Source: Bacteroidetes bacterium 41-46 (lineage in GTDB: Bacteria; Bacteroidota; Bacteroidia; Bacteroidales; UBA932). From it: 64,000 bases of DNA. The position numbers and the translations under genes were made by a program. This document shows, piece after piece, positions 36,452-45,217 of the stretch (the first letter of the stretch is position 1; every line of letters starts with the position of its first letter). The notes under the pieces were generated by a model. The model was not told where the DNA came from, ran no database searches, and worked only from the letters and a program-made list of their open reading frames with translations. The stretch covers positions 110,502 through 174,501 of the forward strand of contig MKTA01000032.1 of assembly GCA_001897515.1 (NCBI GenBank). The letters are read 5' to 3'.

Positions 36452-37003
36452 ATGAAAGAAGAGATAATTATAGCGGGCTTTGGAGGTCAGGGAGTGTTAT
36501 CAATGGGTAAGATTCTTGCATATTCAGGAATAATCCAAGGTCAGGAGGTAACCTGGATGCCATCTTATGGTCCTGAGATGAGAGGCGGAACTGCAAATGT
36601 AACAGTAATACTGAGCGATAAAAAAATCAGCTCTCCTATTCTAAGCAGGTTTGATGTTGCAATCATTCTAAACCAACAATCGCTTGATAAATTTGAATCA
36701 GCAGTAAAGCCAGGAGGACTACTGATATATGATCCTAATGGAATAACCAAGCTGCCACAAAGGAAAGATATTACAATTTGCTCCATTGCAGCTGTAGATA
36801 TTGCAGCTGAGATTGGTAATTCTAAGGGGTATAACATGGTTGTCCTGGGTTCTTATTTGAAACTCAGGCCTGTTGTTACAATGGAGAATGTAATTAAAGG
36901 CTTAAAGAAGTCAATCCCTGAAAGGCATCACTCTTTGATACCCATGAACGAAAAGGCTATTGCTGCGGGTATGGATAGATTAGTAATGCACAATATACTT
37001 TAA
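36452..37003 (+). CDS. korC: 2-oxoacid:ferredoxin oxidoreductase, gamma subunit
   Basis: A 183-residue gamma subunit starting EEIIIAGFGGQGVLSMGKILAY, the characteristic glycine-rich turn of the family, followed by MPSYGPEMRGGTANVTVILSD and GSYLKLRPVV. It completes the four-subunit enzyme with korD, korA and korB. A strong terminator lies 21 bases after its stop. Confidence 0.94.
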   Translation: MKEEIIIAGFGGQGVLSMGKILAYSGIIQGQEVTWMPSYGPEMRGGTANVTVILSDKKISSPILSRFDVAIILNQQSLDKFESAVKPGGLLIYDPNGITKLPQRKDITICSIAAVDIAAEIGNSKGYNMVVLGSYLKLRPVVTMENVIKGLKKSIPERHHSLIPMNEKAIAAGMDRLVMHNIL

Positions 37004-37024
37004 ATTTTAAAGGTCATTAAATAG

Positions 37025-37063
37025 AGAGTCCGGCTGATAAAGTACAGCCGGACTCTTTTTTTT
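37025..37063 (+). terminator. Intrinsic terminator of korDABC
   Basis: A perfect 11-bp stem, AGAGTCCGGCT paired with AGCCGGACTCT, with a 10-base loop and a run of eight T. The end of the T-run touches the TTTG of the next promoter. Confidence 0.95.
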
Positions 37064-37093
37064 GCATCAGATTTTAATAAATTATTATCTTTG
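37061..37093 (+). promoter_or_regulatory. Promoter of the coiled-coil gene - zapA unit
   Basis: TTTG (37061-37064) and TATCTTTG (37086-37093) are separated by 21 bases, a little longer than the usual 19-20. The start codon of the coiled-coil gene is 19 bases downstream. Confidence 0.55.
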
Positions 37094-37111
37094 CAATAGT
37101 GCATTATTGTT

Positions 37112-37405
37112 ATGAGTAAAGACTATCAATCAGCGTTGAACAATCTGAAGAGGAAAATTGAGATAATAATCTCAAAGTATGAACATGTGTCTTCAGATAA
37201 CACTCGCCTATCTAAAGAATTACTGGAAACAAAAAATGCGCTTGATTTAAGTAACAATAAAGTAAAAGAATTAGAATTAAAAATAAGTAATTTACAGCTA
37301 GCTGAGGCCTTTAAGACATCATCCTCTGATGTCAGAGAGGCAAAGCAAAAGGTTGGCAAGATAATCAAGGAGATAGATAAGTGTATTGCGCTTTTGAACG
37401 ACTAA
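37112..37405 (+). CDS. Small coiled-coil protein encoded next to ZapA
   Basis: A 97-residue protein, almost all predicted coiled coil: heptad-like Leu/Ile spacing through ALNNLKRKIEIIISKYEHVSSDN and LSKELLETKNALDLSNNKVKELELKISNLQ. No catalytic motif. It ends 4 bases before zapA, so both are probably made together. A role in the division ring as a ZapB-like partner of ZapA is a guess from size, coiled coil and position; there is no recognisable sequence match. Confidence 0.75.
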   Translation: MSKDYQSALNNLKRKIEIIISKYEHVSSDNTRLSKELLETKNALDLSNNKVKELELKISNLQLAEAFKTSSSDVREAKQKVGKIIKEIDKCIALLND

Positions 37406-37409
37406 AGAG

Positions 37410-37703
37410 ATGAACGAACAACAGTCCATACAGATTTGCATTGCTGATAGATATTATCCACTGAAGATATCACTTCAGGATGAGGAGAAAATTCGTACAG
37501 CCGTTAAAATTATTAACGAAAAGGTTGATTTGTACAGAAAGCGTTATACTAACAGAGACATACAGGACGCTCTTTCAATAACTTTACTTCAGTTTGTAAT
37601 AAGGCTGATTGAAGCTGAGCAAAGAGAGGAGTCTTCTCATATTGTTGATGAAATTCAGAACATTAGCAATCTCCTTGATGAATATATAAGTGTCAATCTT
37701 TAA
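37410..37703 (+). CDS. zapA: Cell division protein ZapA
   Basis: A 97-residue ZapA. The N-terminal QSIQICIADRYYPLKISLQDEEKIRTAVKIINEKV is the conserved beta-hairpin and first helix (the Pfam ZapA domain), followed by a long helix that forms the tetrameric coiled coil. ZapA cross-links FtsZ filaments at midcell. The 6S RNA gene begins 20 bases after its stop, an arrangement also known in proteobacteria. Confidence 0.9.
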   Translation: MNEQQSIQICIADRYYPLKISLQDEEKIRTAVKIINEKVDLYRKRYTNRDIQDALSITLLQFVIRLIEAEQREESSHIVDEIQNISNLLDEYISVNL

Positions 37704-37722
37704 GGAAGCAGCATTTTAGTTT

Positions 37723-37911
37723 GCCGTTGGTTTAGCTCTTTGCCAAAATCAACATTAAAACAATACCGAGCCTACTCGGCAGTCAAAAACAGGCCTAGGT
37801 TACCCTTCGGGGGATTCTGCATGCAGGACGTTGGAAGTTTGCGACACTAAGCCGGAGCTCAAATCTTAATTTATTAAGGTTTTGTCTAAACAGCAACCAA
37901 CGGCTTTTTTT
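37723..37911 (+). ncRNA. ssrS: 6S RNA (SsrS)
   Basis: The 189-base gap element begins GCCGTTGG and ends CCAACGGC followed by seven T, so the 5' and 3' ends pair in a closing stem that also acts as terminator. Inside are further partly paired arms and a central region with CTTCGG-type hairpins (GGTTACCCTTCGGGGGATTC). Size, long-hairpin plan and position between zapA and rny fit Bacteroidota 6S RNA, which mimics an open promoter and binds RNA polymerase. The identification rests on location and outline, not on a covariance search. Confidence 0.8.
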
Positions 37912-37939
37912 GACACACAACTACATATATACACACACA

Positions 37940-39475
37940 ATGGAGATAATACTTTCTATCATTCTACCCGCTATCGCAGGCTTCGGATTGGCCTACTATG
38001 TGGGAAACAATATCATCCTAAAGAAAAAACGAGAAGATATTCTTAAATGTGCTGAACAAGACGGTGAGAATATTAAAAAAGAGAAAATTTTTCAGGCAAA
38101 AGAGAAATTTCTTCAACTCAAAACAGAGCATGAACAGCAAATTCTTGAAAAAAGTAATGTAATTATTCAACAAGAGAACCGCATTAAACAAAAAGAGATA
38201 TCACTTAATCAGCAGAATCAGGAACTAGCGAAGAAACAAAAAGAGGTTGAGATTCAACGAGATCAAATAAGAGCTCAACAAGAGTTAATGGAGAGAAAAA
38301 TTGATGAATATGAGAAACTCCGCCAAGAGGCAATCTTGAAAATTGAAAATATAGCCGGTCTCTCAGCTGTTGATGCAAAAAATCAGCTGATAGAAACAAT
38401 GAAGACGGAAGCAAAGTCAGAGGCAATGTCATATATCAGCGAAGTGATGGACGAGGCTAGACTAACTGCTAGCAAGGAGGCTAAGAGAATAGTTATAAAT
38501 ACAATACAAAGAATTGCACCCGAGACAGCAATTGAAAATGCTGTTACTGTTTTTAATATTGAAAGCGACGAAATTAAAGGCAGAATAATTGGGAGAGAGG
38601 GAAGAAATATTAGAGCTTTAGAAGCTGCTACCGGAGTTGAAATTGTCGTTGACGATACACCTGAGGCAATACTTCTTTCTGCATTTGATCCTGTCAGAAG
38701 AGAGGTTGCGCGATTAGCACTCCACCAGTTAGTGACTGACGGTAGAATTCACCCTGCTAGAATTGAGGAGGTCGTAACAAAAGTTCAAAAGCAACTTGAC
38801 GATGAAATAATGGAAACAGGTAAAAGAACCTGTATTGATTTAGGAGTTCACGGTTTACATCCAGAGTTGATTAGGCTTATTGGGAGAATGAAGTATCGCT
38901 CATCTTATGGACAAAATTTGCTTCAACACTCAAGAGAGGTCGCTAATATTTGTGCTACAATGGCCTCTGAATTGGGTCTAAATACAAAAGTTGCAAAAAG
39001 AGCAGGATTATTGCATGACATTGGAAAGGTGTCAGATGAGGATCCTGAATTGCCACACGCAGTGTTAGGAATGAAGTTGGCTGAAAAGTACAAAGAGAAA
39101 CCAGAGGTTTGCAATGCAATTGGTTCACATCATGAGGAAGTTGAGATGACATCATTAATAGCACCTCTTGTTCTTGTAAGTGATGCAATTTCCGGAGCAA
39201 GGCCTGGAGCCAGACGCGAAGTAATTGAATCTTACATAAAGCGATTAAAAGAGATGGAGGACCTGGCTCTCTCATATCCGGGTGTTACCAAAACTTACGC
39301 AATACAGGCAGGAAGAGAGCTAAGAGTAATAGTAGGAAGCGAACAGGTAACAGATCAGGACTCTGAAAGGCTCTCACTAGACATTGCTAAAAAAATTCAG
39401 GAAGAACTAGTATATCCTGGTCAGGTGAAGATTACTGTGATTAGAGAGACAAGATCTGTTAGTTTTGCTAAATAG
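37940..39475 (+). CDS. rny: Ribonuclease Y
   Basis: A 511-residue RNase Y. It has an N-terminal membrane helix ([20 protein letters not shown]), a long coiled coil to about residue 190, a KH domain ([19 protein letters not shown]) and an HD domain with LLHDIGKV and GSHHEE metal ligands. It is a membrane-tethered endoribonuclease that starts mRNA decay. The start is the ATG giving MEIILSI; a TTG ten codons earlier lies in the 6S terminator. Its stop overlaps that of the convergent nucleotidase gene by 8 bases. Confidence 0.95.
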   Translation: MEIILSIILPAIAGFGLAYYVGNNIILKKKREDILKCAEQDGENIKKEKIFQAKEKFLQLKTEHEQQILEKSNVIIQQENRIKQKEISLNQQNQELAKKQKEVEIQRDQIRAQQELMERKIDEYEKLRQEAILKIENIAGLSAVDAKNQLIETMKTEAKSEAMSYISEVMDEARLTASKEAKRIVINTIQRIAPETAIENAVTVFNIESDEIKGRIIGREGRNIRALEAATGVEIVVDDTPEAILLSAFDPVRREVARLALHQLVTDGRIHPARIEEVVTKVQKQLDDEIMETGKRTCIDLGVHGLHPELIRLIGRMKYRSSYGQNLLQHSREVANICATMASELGLNTKVAKRAGLLHDIGKVSDEDPELPHAVLGMKLAEKYKEKPEVCNAIGSHHEEVEMTSLIAPLVLVSDAISGARPGARREVIESYIKRLKEMEDLALSYPGVTKTYAIQAGRELRVIVGSEQVTDQDSERLSLDIAKKIQEELVYPGQVKITVIRETRSVSFAK

Positions 39476-41204
39476 AGGGTCCAAAAAGAGTATTTAAATC
39501 TTTTTGAATTTGCTCAGATGCAGCTTTTTCAGGAATAAATTTCCAGTTGTAAAGAGGGATTGCTTCAATAAAGCCGTCCCTTTTTATTTGATTATACATA
39601 ATCTCTCTAATATCCCCCATCTTTTTATAGACTCTTTTCTCTAATTCATTTTTGGATAGTCCTGACCCTTCAGTTAATAAATCCCCTCCCCCATTAGCTC
39701 TATAGGATGACATTGCAACTTTATACTCTGAGTTTATCTTAAAAGGAGACCCGTCTGCCATTGAAATGATATTAATTCTTTCTCCTAAGTCTTTTCGTGT
39801 ATCTACCTCATATTTTATTCCTGCAGCAGAATCAAAATTAAAAAAGGGATTCTTAAACTTTCCTCTCTCTCCTTTTCCTGAGGGATTTATCATTAAAAGG
39901 TGTCCTTCAGATGTGTTAAGCATATTAATCCATTTTGAATAAGAATACTCTAAATAAGCCTTTATCTCCTTGCCAGTCATTGAGATTACATACAACTGAT
40001 TTTCAAAAGGGTATATACTGAACAGGTCCTGAAAGTTCAATGTTTTAGACATAACTGTAATATCCAGTGATAGAGGTGCTGCAAAAGAGATATCAGCACC
40101 TGTATTCTCAAGTTGTAATTTATGAATCATATCTATATAGGATGATGGTCCTGCATAAGCATCTCTTGATCTGACAGTATTCAGCAACTTGCCAATTTCA
40201 GTATTTGTAAACACTTTTACCTTATTATAGTGACTCTTGAAAAAATTCACAAATTCGTTATGTGGCTCAACTCCGGTTAGTGAAATTACTCGTCCCTCAA
40301 TATGCTTATGAGCTATTTTGCCTTTTAATATGTTTAGTGATATTTCTGCCATAGAAATATGTGAAGATCTTCCCCCTCCTGACAATAGAAGAACCGTATC
40401 CATCCCATTAAAAATCTTCTCGGATGTTGCTTTATGGTCGTGAGCAGAGAGGACAATGTCTATCCCATTAGTATTTGCAGCAACAAATCTGGCTGGATTT
40501 TCAATGTCATAAGCATCTAGCTCCCCAAGGCCTGCGTGAATGGCAGCAATAACAATGTGAGGTTTCTCCTTCTTAATAATTTTATCAACCCATACTTGCA
40601 ATGTGGGAAGAATCTCTTCAAATTCCATCCCTGACCAGAGATCCTCGGAGAGCCATTTTTTGATATTTGGATTCGTCATTCCAATAACAGCTATTTTTAA
40701 ACCATTCCTTTTTATTATTCTGTAAGGCTCAAAGTATGGTAGTCCTCTTTTTAGATTAATAATATTAGCTGCAATATAAGGTACTCCCTCTTTGTTAAAG
40801 AGTCTGTCGTAAACATCATGTCCTGCCTCTATATCATGATTACCAACTACTACAGCGTCATATCTCATCCATGAAAAAACCTCACTGAATATGTGCGTAG
40901 ATGATGTGTCAATAAAATTGTAATAGTATGCTGAGTTATCGCCCTGCAGGTGATCACCATTATCAATTAGAATCACATTACTTTCACCAACCTCCCCTCT
41001 TTTTTCCTCAATAATTGTCACAGCAGATGATAATGAGTAATTTAAAGGGAGAGAATCAATATAGTCGTAAGGAAAAATCTTCCCGTGAACATCATTTGTA
41101 GCAAAAATTGTCAGTTTGTAATTTCCATCAGAAGGTTCAGTAATGTTGCAAGAAGTTGCAATTAGTATTAAAACTGATATCCTGATAAAAATAAGATGTC
41201 TCAT
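39468..41204 (-). CDS. 5'-nucleotidase/2',3'-cyclic phosphodiesterase-type metallophosphatase lipoprotein
   Basis: A 578-residue lipoprotein (ATSC, Cys 19). The N-terminal calcineurin-like phosphatase domain shows [28 protein letters not shown] and SAHDH, the two-metal site of UshA-type enzymes. The C-terminal 5_nucleotid_C domain (from about 330) has the NTGADIS-type and [10 protein letters not shown] substrate-binding elements. It should dephosphorylate nucleotides outside the inner membrane. It follows the nitrilase gene after 7 bases at the end of the minus-strand run. Confidence 0.92.
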   Translation of the reverse strand: MRHLIFIRISVLILIATSCNITEPSDGNYKLTIFATNDVHGKIFPYDYIDSLPLNYSLSSAVTIIEEKRGEVGESNVILIDNGDHLQGDNSAYYYNFIDTSSTHIFSEVFSWMRYDAVVVGNHDIEAGHDVYDRLFNKEGVPYIAANIINLKRGLPYFEPYRIIKRNGLKIAVIGMTNPNIKKWLSEDLWSGMEFEEILPTLQVWVDKIIKKEKPHIVIAAIHAGLGELDAYDIENPARFVAANTNGIDIVLSAHDHKATSEKIFNGMDTVLLLSGGGRSSHISMAEISLNILKGKIAHKHIEGRVISLTGVEPHNEFVNFFKSHYNKVKVFTNTEIGKLLNTVRSRDAYAGPSSYIDMIHKLQLENTGADISFAAPLSLDITVMSKTLNFQDLFSIYPFENQLYVISMTGKEIKAYLEYSYSKWINMLNTSEGHLLMINPSGKGERGKFKNPFFNFDSAAGIKYEVDTRKDLGERINIISMADGSPFKINSEYKVAMSSYRANGGGDLLTEGSGLSKNELEKRVYKKMGDIREIMYNQIKRDGFIEAIPLYNWKFIPEKAASEQIQKDLNTLFGPSI

Positions 41205-41211
41205 ACTCTAA

Positions 41212-41991
41212 CTATTTAATAATTTTAAACTTATCTGCATCTCTCCACGCTGGAAAACTCTCTCGGTTTGATAATAATTTCTCTTTTTTAATTTCATACA
41301 AGCTTATATTCAATTCTGAATACTGCAATACAGGTTCTATAATGTCACCACTCCATGAGTATATAAATGATTCTCCACTATAGTCTGATAAGGGATCGCA
41401 TCCTGATCTGTTTAGAAAAGCGTAAAAAGATTGGTTCTCTATTGCCCTGGCTGCGACAAGATTCCTAATAACTGAAGATCTTGATGATGGCCAGCTTGCT
41501 ACATTAAGTGCCAAGTCATAATCAAGGTTGATATTTCTGCTCCAGACAGGGAACCTTAAATCATAACATATTTGCAGTAAAATCCTCCAACCATTATGAT
41601 TAACAACGACTCTCTCTTCTCCCGGGCTAAATCTTTTATCCTCCCCCCCATAGGAGAACAGATGTCTTTTATCGTAATTTATTACTTTACCGTCCGGTTT
41701 TACGAAATACCCTCTGTTGAATAATCCACTCTCAGTTTTGACCGGGACTGAGGCATAAATTGCAGCATTTAATCTTTCGGAACTCATTTTCATCCAGGAA
41801 AGGGTGTCTCCATTATCCACTTCACAAAGAGAGGAGTCCACTGTAAACCCATAAGTAAAGAATTCCGGAAAGAGGATCAACTCTACTCCGGAATCTAAAT
41901 TTTGAAGAGTATCACATACCTTTTCGCAATACTCAAGGTTAAGGTCCAACCTCTCCCAAATAATTGGTATATTGCATAATGCTAATTTCAT
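41212..41991 (-). CDS. Nitrilase-superfamily amidase, omega-amidase (YafV/NIT2)-like
   Basis: A 259-residue carbon-nitrogen hydrolase with the Glu-Lys-Cys triad: Glu in LFPEFFTYGF (about 43), Lys in YDKRHLF (about 109) and Cys in LQICYDLRFP (about 142). The CYDLRFPVWSRN block is typical of the YafV omega-amidase group, which hydrolyses 2-oxoglutaramate or 2-oxosuccinamate from transamination of Gln/Asn. No signal peptide, so cytoplasmic. It lies 38 bases after the last GH13 gene and may or may not share its transcript. Confidence 0.88.
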   Translation of the reverse strand: MKLALCNIPIIWERLDLNLEYCEKVCDTLQNLDSGVELILFPEFFTYGFTVDSSLCEVDNGDTLSWMKMSSERLNAAIYASVPVKTESGLFNRGYFVKPDGKVINYDKRHLFSYGGEDKRFSPGEERVVVNHNGWRILLQICYDLRFPVWSRNINLDYDLALNVASWPSSRSSVIRNLVAARAIENQSFYAFLNRSGCDPLSDYSGESFIYSWSGDIIEPVLQYSELNISLYEIKKEKLLSNRESFPAWRDADKFKIIK

Positions 41992-42029
41992 TATAAAAGC
42001 TATAGAGACGCAATATACGAATAACTAAT

Positions 42030-43859
42030 CTATTTTTTGAATTCTATAATAAATGTAGATTGAGGATTAACTAAAAATTTATCGCCGGCAATAACTTCAT
42101 TATGGTTAATTATATTGATTCCCCTCTCTCCAAAACTAACCGACTCTTTGTATATGTTCCAGTTTAGTTCAAGCTTTTTATTGTTATTATTTGTGACAAC
42201 CATAACTTTTTGATCTCCATAACTCCTAAAATAGACATATAGATTATCATTTGGCCAATAGTGTTTCATAGTACCCTTTATTACAGCATCAGATGATTTT
42301 CTCCAGTTAAAAAGTTGAGAAACATACTCAAACATCTCCATCTGTTCATTATTAAATTGTCCTCTTCTTAACATTGCCATCCTCTCCTCACCGTGTCCAA
42401 GTTTTCCGTCGGGTGTCATCATCATAATTTCTGTGCCATAATAAACTTGTGGAATACCCCTCATAGTTGCAATAATTGCAAGCATCATTTTGAATTTGTC
42501 TCTATTACCTTTAAGTACCTCTGAAATTCTGTTTGTATCGTGATTATCTGCGAATATCATCAATTTAAAAGGATCTGAGTAGATATTATCCAATGAAATG
42601 GATCTATATATTCCAAACATTCCCTCACCCCATCCAGGGTTACCATCTCTGTTTAAAGATCTGCCAATTGCCTCCTGAAGCGGAAAATCCATAACGTTCG
42701 TCAAATTACTTGAATAGCCATCTCTGTTCCTTGCATCCCCTTCCCAATACGCAATTTCCTGAGGTGTTGAGAACCAGCATTCTCCGACAATATTCATAGA
42801 CGGATATTCGCTCATTACAGCTTTTGTCCATTCTGAAATAGCATTTTTATCACTGTATGGATATGTATCAACCCTTATTCCGGATAAACCACTCCACTCT
42901 ACCCACCAAATCGCATTCTGTATGAAGTATGTAAGGAGATATTTATTATTAAGATTCATATCTGGCATTGATGTATCAAACCATCCGGTTGTGCATTTGA
43001 CATTGTCGTAAACTGAAGCATGGATATCATGATGAGTTGACATCGCGTAATTAGATTGAGTATATTGAGGGAAAGTATGAACCCAATCATTAAACGGAAG
43101 ATTTTTCATCCACCAGTGAGAGAGACCTGAGTGATTTGGTACCATATCCATTATTACTCCGATTCCTCTTTTTCCAGCTTCCATAACATACTTTTTAAAG
43201 AGTTCGTTATCCCCGAATCTTGGGTCTATTCTGTAATAATCTGCACATGCATATCCATGATAAGATGCTACAGGTTCGTTGTCAAACAACAGAGGCGTTG
43301 ACCATATTTTCGTCACACCTAACTCTTTTAAGTAATCTAGGGAGTTAATGATTCCCTTTATATCACCTCCATATCTTCCATATTTATTTGAAATATCTAC
43401 CCCCTCCAATGCTTCAGGGTGGTTGTCGTTTGAAGTATCGCCGTTGATAAATCTATCAGGCATTATCAGATATACCATATCAGCTGGCCCAAATCCACTT
43501 CCTGTATAAGAAGAACCTGAGCCTTTCCGGTTAATTTCATACTCAAATTCTCTACTCTGAGATTGGTTGGATACAGTAAATTTATATTTGCCAGGTTTTA
43601 AATTTGGCGAGACTAATATGTTTATAAACAAATAATCTGGTGAGTCTGCGTTTTCTACTGAATGAACCTTAATTCCAGCCTCTTTCACTTCAACCTTGGA
43701 GTCTTTTAAGTCTTTTCCATACAGCATAATCTGTAGATTTGGATTTTTCATACCGCTCCACCAGGATGGGGGCTCAATTCTGGAAATTTCTAACGTGTAG
43801 GCGAGTGAAGAACAAATGAGAAATACAATTGTAAGAAAAGTAAATTTATAAGCTTTCAT
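42030..43859 (-). CDS. GH13 cyclomaltodextrinase/neopullulanase-like enzyme, exported (SusA-like)
   Basis: A 609-residue protein with a Sec signal peptide (cleavage near SLAY) and no convincing lipobox, so probably periplasmic. An N-terminal Ig-like domain (about 22-115) of the cyclomaltodextrinase type precedes the GH13 barrel: DMVPNHSG (region I), IRVDTYPY (nucleophile Asp), VGECWF (acid Glu) and FADNHDTNRI (third Asp), then a beta C-domain. It probably cleaves imported maltooligosaccharides or cyclodextrins, like SusA of Bacteroides. It starts in a TAATG overlap with the preceding GH13 gene. Confidence 0.9.
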   Translation of the reverse strand: MKAYKFTFLTIVFLICSSLAYTLEISRIEPPSWWSGMKNPNLQIMLYGKDLKDSKVEVKEAGIKVHSVENADSPDYLFINILVSPNLKPGKYKFTVSNQSQSREFEYEINRKGSGSSYTGSGFGPADMVYLIMPDRFINGDTSNDNHPEALEGVDISNKYGRYGGDIKGIINSLDYLKELGVTKIWSTPLLFDNEPVASYHGYACADYYRIDPRFGDNELFKKYVMEAGKRGIGVIMDMVPNHSGLSHWWMKNLPFNDWVHTFPQYTQSNYAMSTHHDIHASVYDNVKCTTGWFDTSMPDMNLNNKYLLTYFIQNAIWWVEWSGLSGIRVDTYPYSDKNAISEWTKAVMSEYPSMNIVGECWFSTPQEIAYWEGDARNRDGYSSNLTNVMDFPLQEAIGRSLNRDGNPGWGEGMFGIYRSISLDNIYSDPFKLMIFADNHDTNRISEVLKGNRDKFKMMLAIIATMRGIPQVYYGTEIMMMTPDGKLGHGEERMAMLRRGQFNNEQMEMFEYVSQLFNWRKSSDAVIKGTMKHYWPNDNLYVYFRSYGDQKVMVVTNNNNKKLELNWNIYKESVSFGERGINIINHNEVIAGDKFLVNPQSTFIIEFKK

Positions 43860-45208
43860 TATTTGAAGTATATCATATATCCATATGGTTCAACAATTAT
43901 ACTCTCTGAGAGATCTCTTTCTATTCCGGTCTTAAAATCTGTAAACTTGAGATCTTTAGGAATGCTCTTTAAACGGATCTCTACTGATTCTGAGTTAAAA
44001 TTAAATATTCCTATAACAATATTATCTCCGGCGAATCTCTCAATAGCATATATATTACTATTTGAGGAAGTTTCCAATTCTCTATACCCTTCAAAATTTA
44101 AAGAACTTAATGCAGTATTCTCCTTTTTTAATTTAATCAAGCTTTTGTAAAAATCTGTAAAATATTCATTACCCGTCCAATCAATTAAATCCTTTTTAAA
44201 AAACTCAAGCCTTCTGTTGAATCCAATCTCTTGTCCATTATAAATGAGTGGTATGCCCGGAAGTATAAATGTTAGAGCCGCCATTTGTTCAGAATGATCT
44301 TTAAGTCTTTCAAACTCTGTTCCATTCCATGAGTTTTCATCATGATTTGATGTGAAATGCATGGCGATTGTATTTATCGGGAAACGAGTGTGAACTCTTT
44401 TATAATATGCTCTTATGGTATCAGCATTGTATTTGCCTGAAGCAATTCCATTCATTATATGATGAAATCTCCATCCATAATACATATTAAATGCCCTCTT
44501 CTGTAATCCAGGCTCCTCGGCCTCAGCCAGCATTAATATGTCTCTCTTTATTGTTTTAATCTCTTTTACAGCAGATTCCCAGAAATCTATTGGAACTTCA
44601 CTTGCAACATCGCATCTGAATCCATCAATGTCTGCCTCATTAATCCAAAACTTCATTGCATCAAGCATAGATGCTCTCATTTCTTTATTGTTAAAATCCA
44701 GTTTAGCCACATCACTCCAGTCAAAAGGGGCAACAGGAGAATTGGTTACAGAATCCATGACATACCATTCTGGATTTGTCTTTAACCATTCAGCATCTCT
44801 AGATGTGTGGTTAGCAACCCAATCAAGAATGACCTTCATCCCCAGTTCATGAGCTTTATCTACAACTCTTTTAAAATCATCTAAATTGCCAAACTCCGGG
44901 TTTACTTCTTTATAATCTTTTATAGAATAATAGCTTCCAAGACTGCCCTTCCTGTCTTTTTCCCCTATAGGATGAATTGGCATGAACCATAATATTTCCA
45001 CGCCCAGCTCCTTTAATCTTGGAAGATGATCGTAGAATGCATTAAAAGTTCCTTCTTTTGTATATTGCCTCGTATTTACTTCATATATTACTGCATCAGA
45101 AATCCACTCGGGATGCTCCACTTCTGAAATGATCAGCTTCTTAGCGGTTCTGCAAGATAGAGGGATTATTGAAGCAACTATTAAAAGGCTAACTATTAAT
45201 TTTTTCAT
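43859..45208 (-). CDS. GH13 alpha-amylase-family lipoprotein, compact
   Basis: A 449-residue lipoprotein (LSC, Cys 19). The GH13 barrel begins directly (DAVIYEVNTRQYTKEGTF) with no N-terminal accessory domain. Region I is LDWVANHTS; the catalytic residues are Asp in FRCDVAS, Glu in LAEAEEP and Asp in TSNHDENSW. It ends with a short C-terminal beta domain. The exact activity (alpha-amylase, maltogenic or transferase type) is not decidable. It lies 9 bases after the 710-residue GH13 gene and ends in a one-base overlap with the next. Confidence 0.9.
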   Translation of the reverse strand: MKKLIVSLLIVASIIPLSCRTAKKLIISEVEHPEWISDAVIYEVNTRQYTKEGTFNAFYDHLPRLKELGVEILWFMPIHPIGEKDRKGSLGSYYSIKDYKEVNPEFGNLDDFKRVVDKAHELGMKVILDWVANHTSRDAEWLKTNPEWYVMDSVTNSPVAPFDWSDVAKLDFNNKEMRASMLDAMKFWINEADIDGFRCDVASEVPIDFWESAVKEIKTIKRDILMLAEAEEPGLQKRAFNMYYGWRFHHIMNGIASGKYNADTIRAYYKRVHTRFPINTIAMHFTSNHDENSWNGTEFERLKDHSEQMAALTFILPGIPLIYNGQEIGFNRRLEFFKKDLIDWTGNEYFTDFYKSLIKLKKENTALSSLNFEGYRELETSSNSNIYAIERFAGDNIVIGIFNFNSESVEIRLKSIPKDLKFTDFKTGIERDLSESIIVEPYGYMIYFK

Positions 45209-45217
45209 ATAAATATT

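Noticed and set aside
37910..37939. TTG start for rny
   Set aside because: It lies in the T-run of the 6S RNA terminator; the ATG at 37940 gives the usual membrane-anchor N-terminus.
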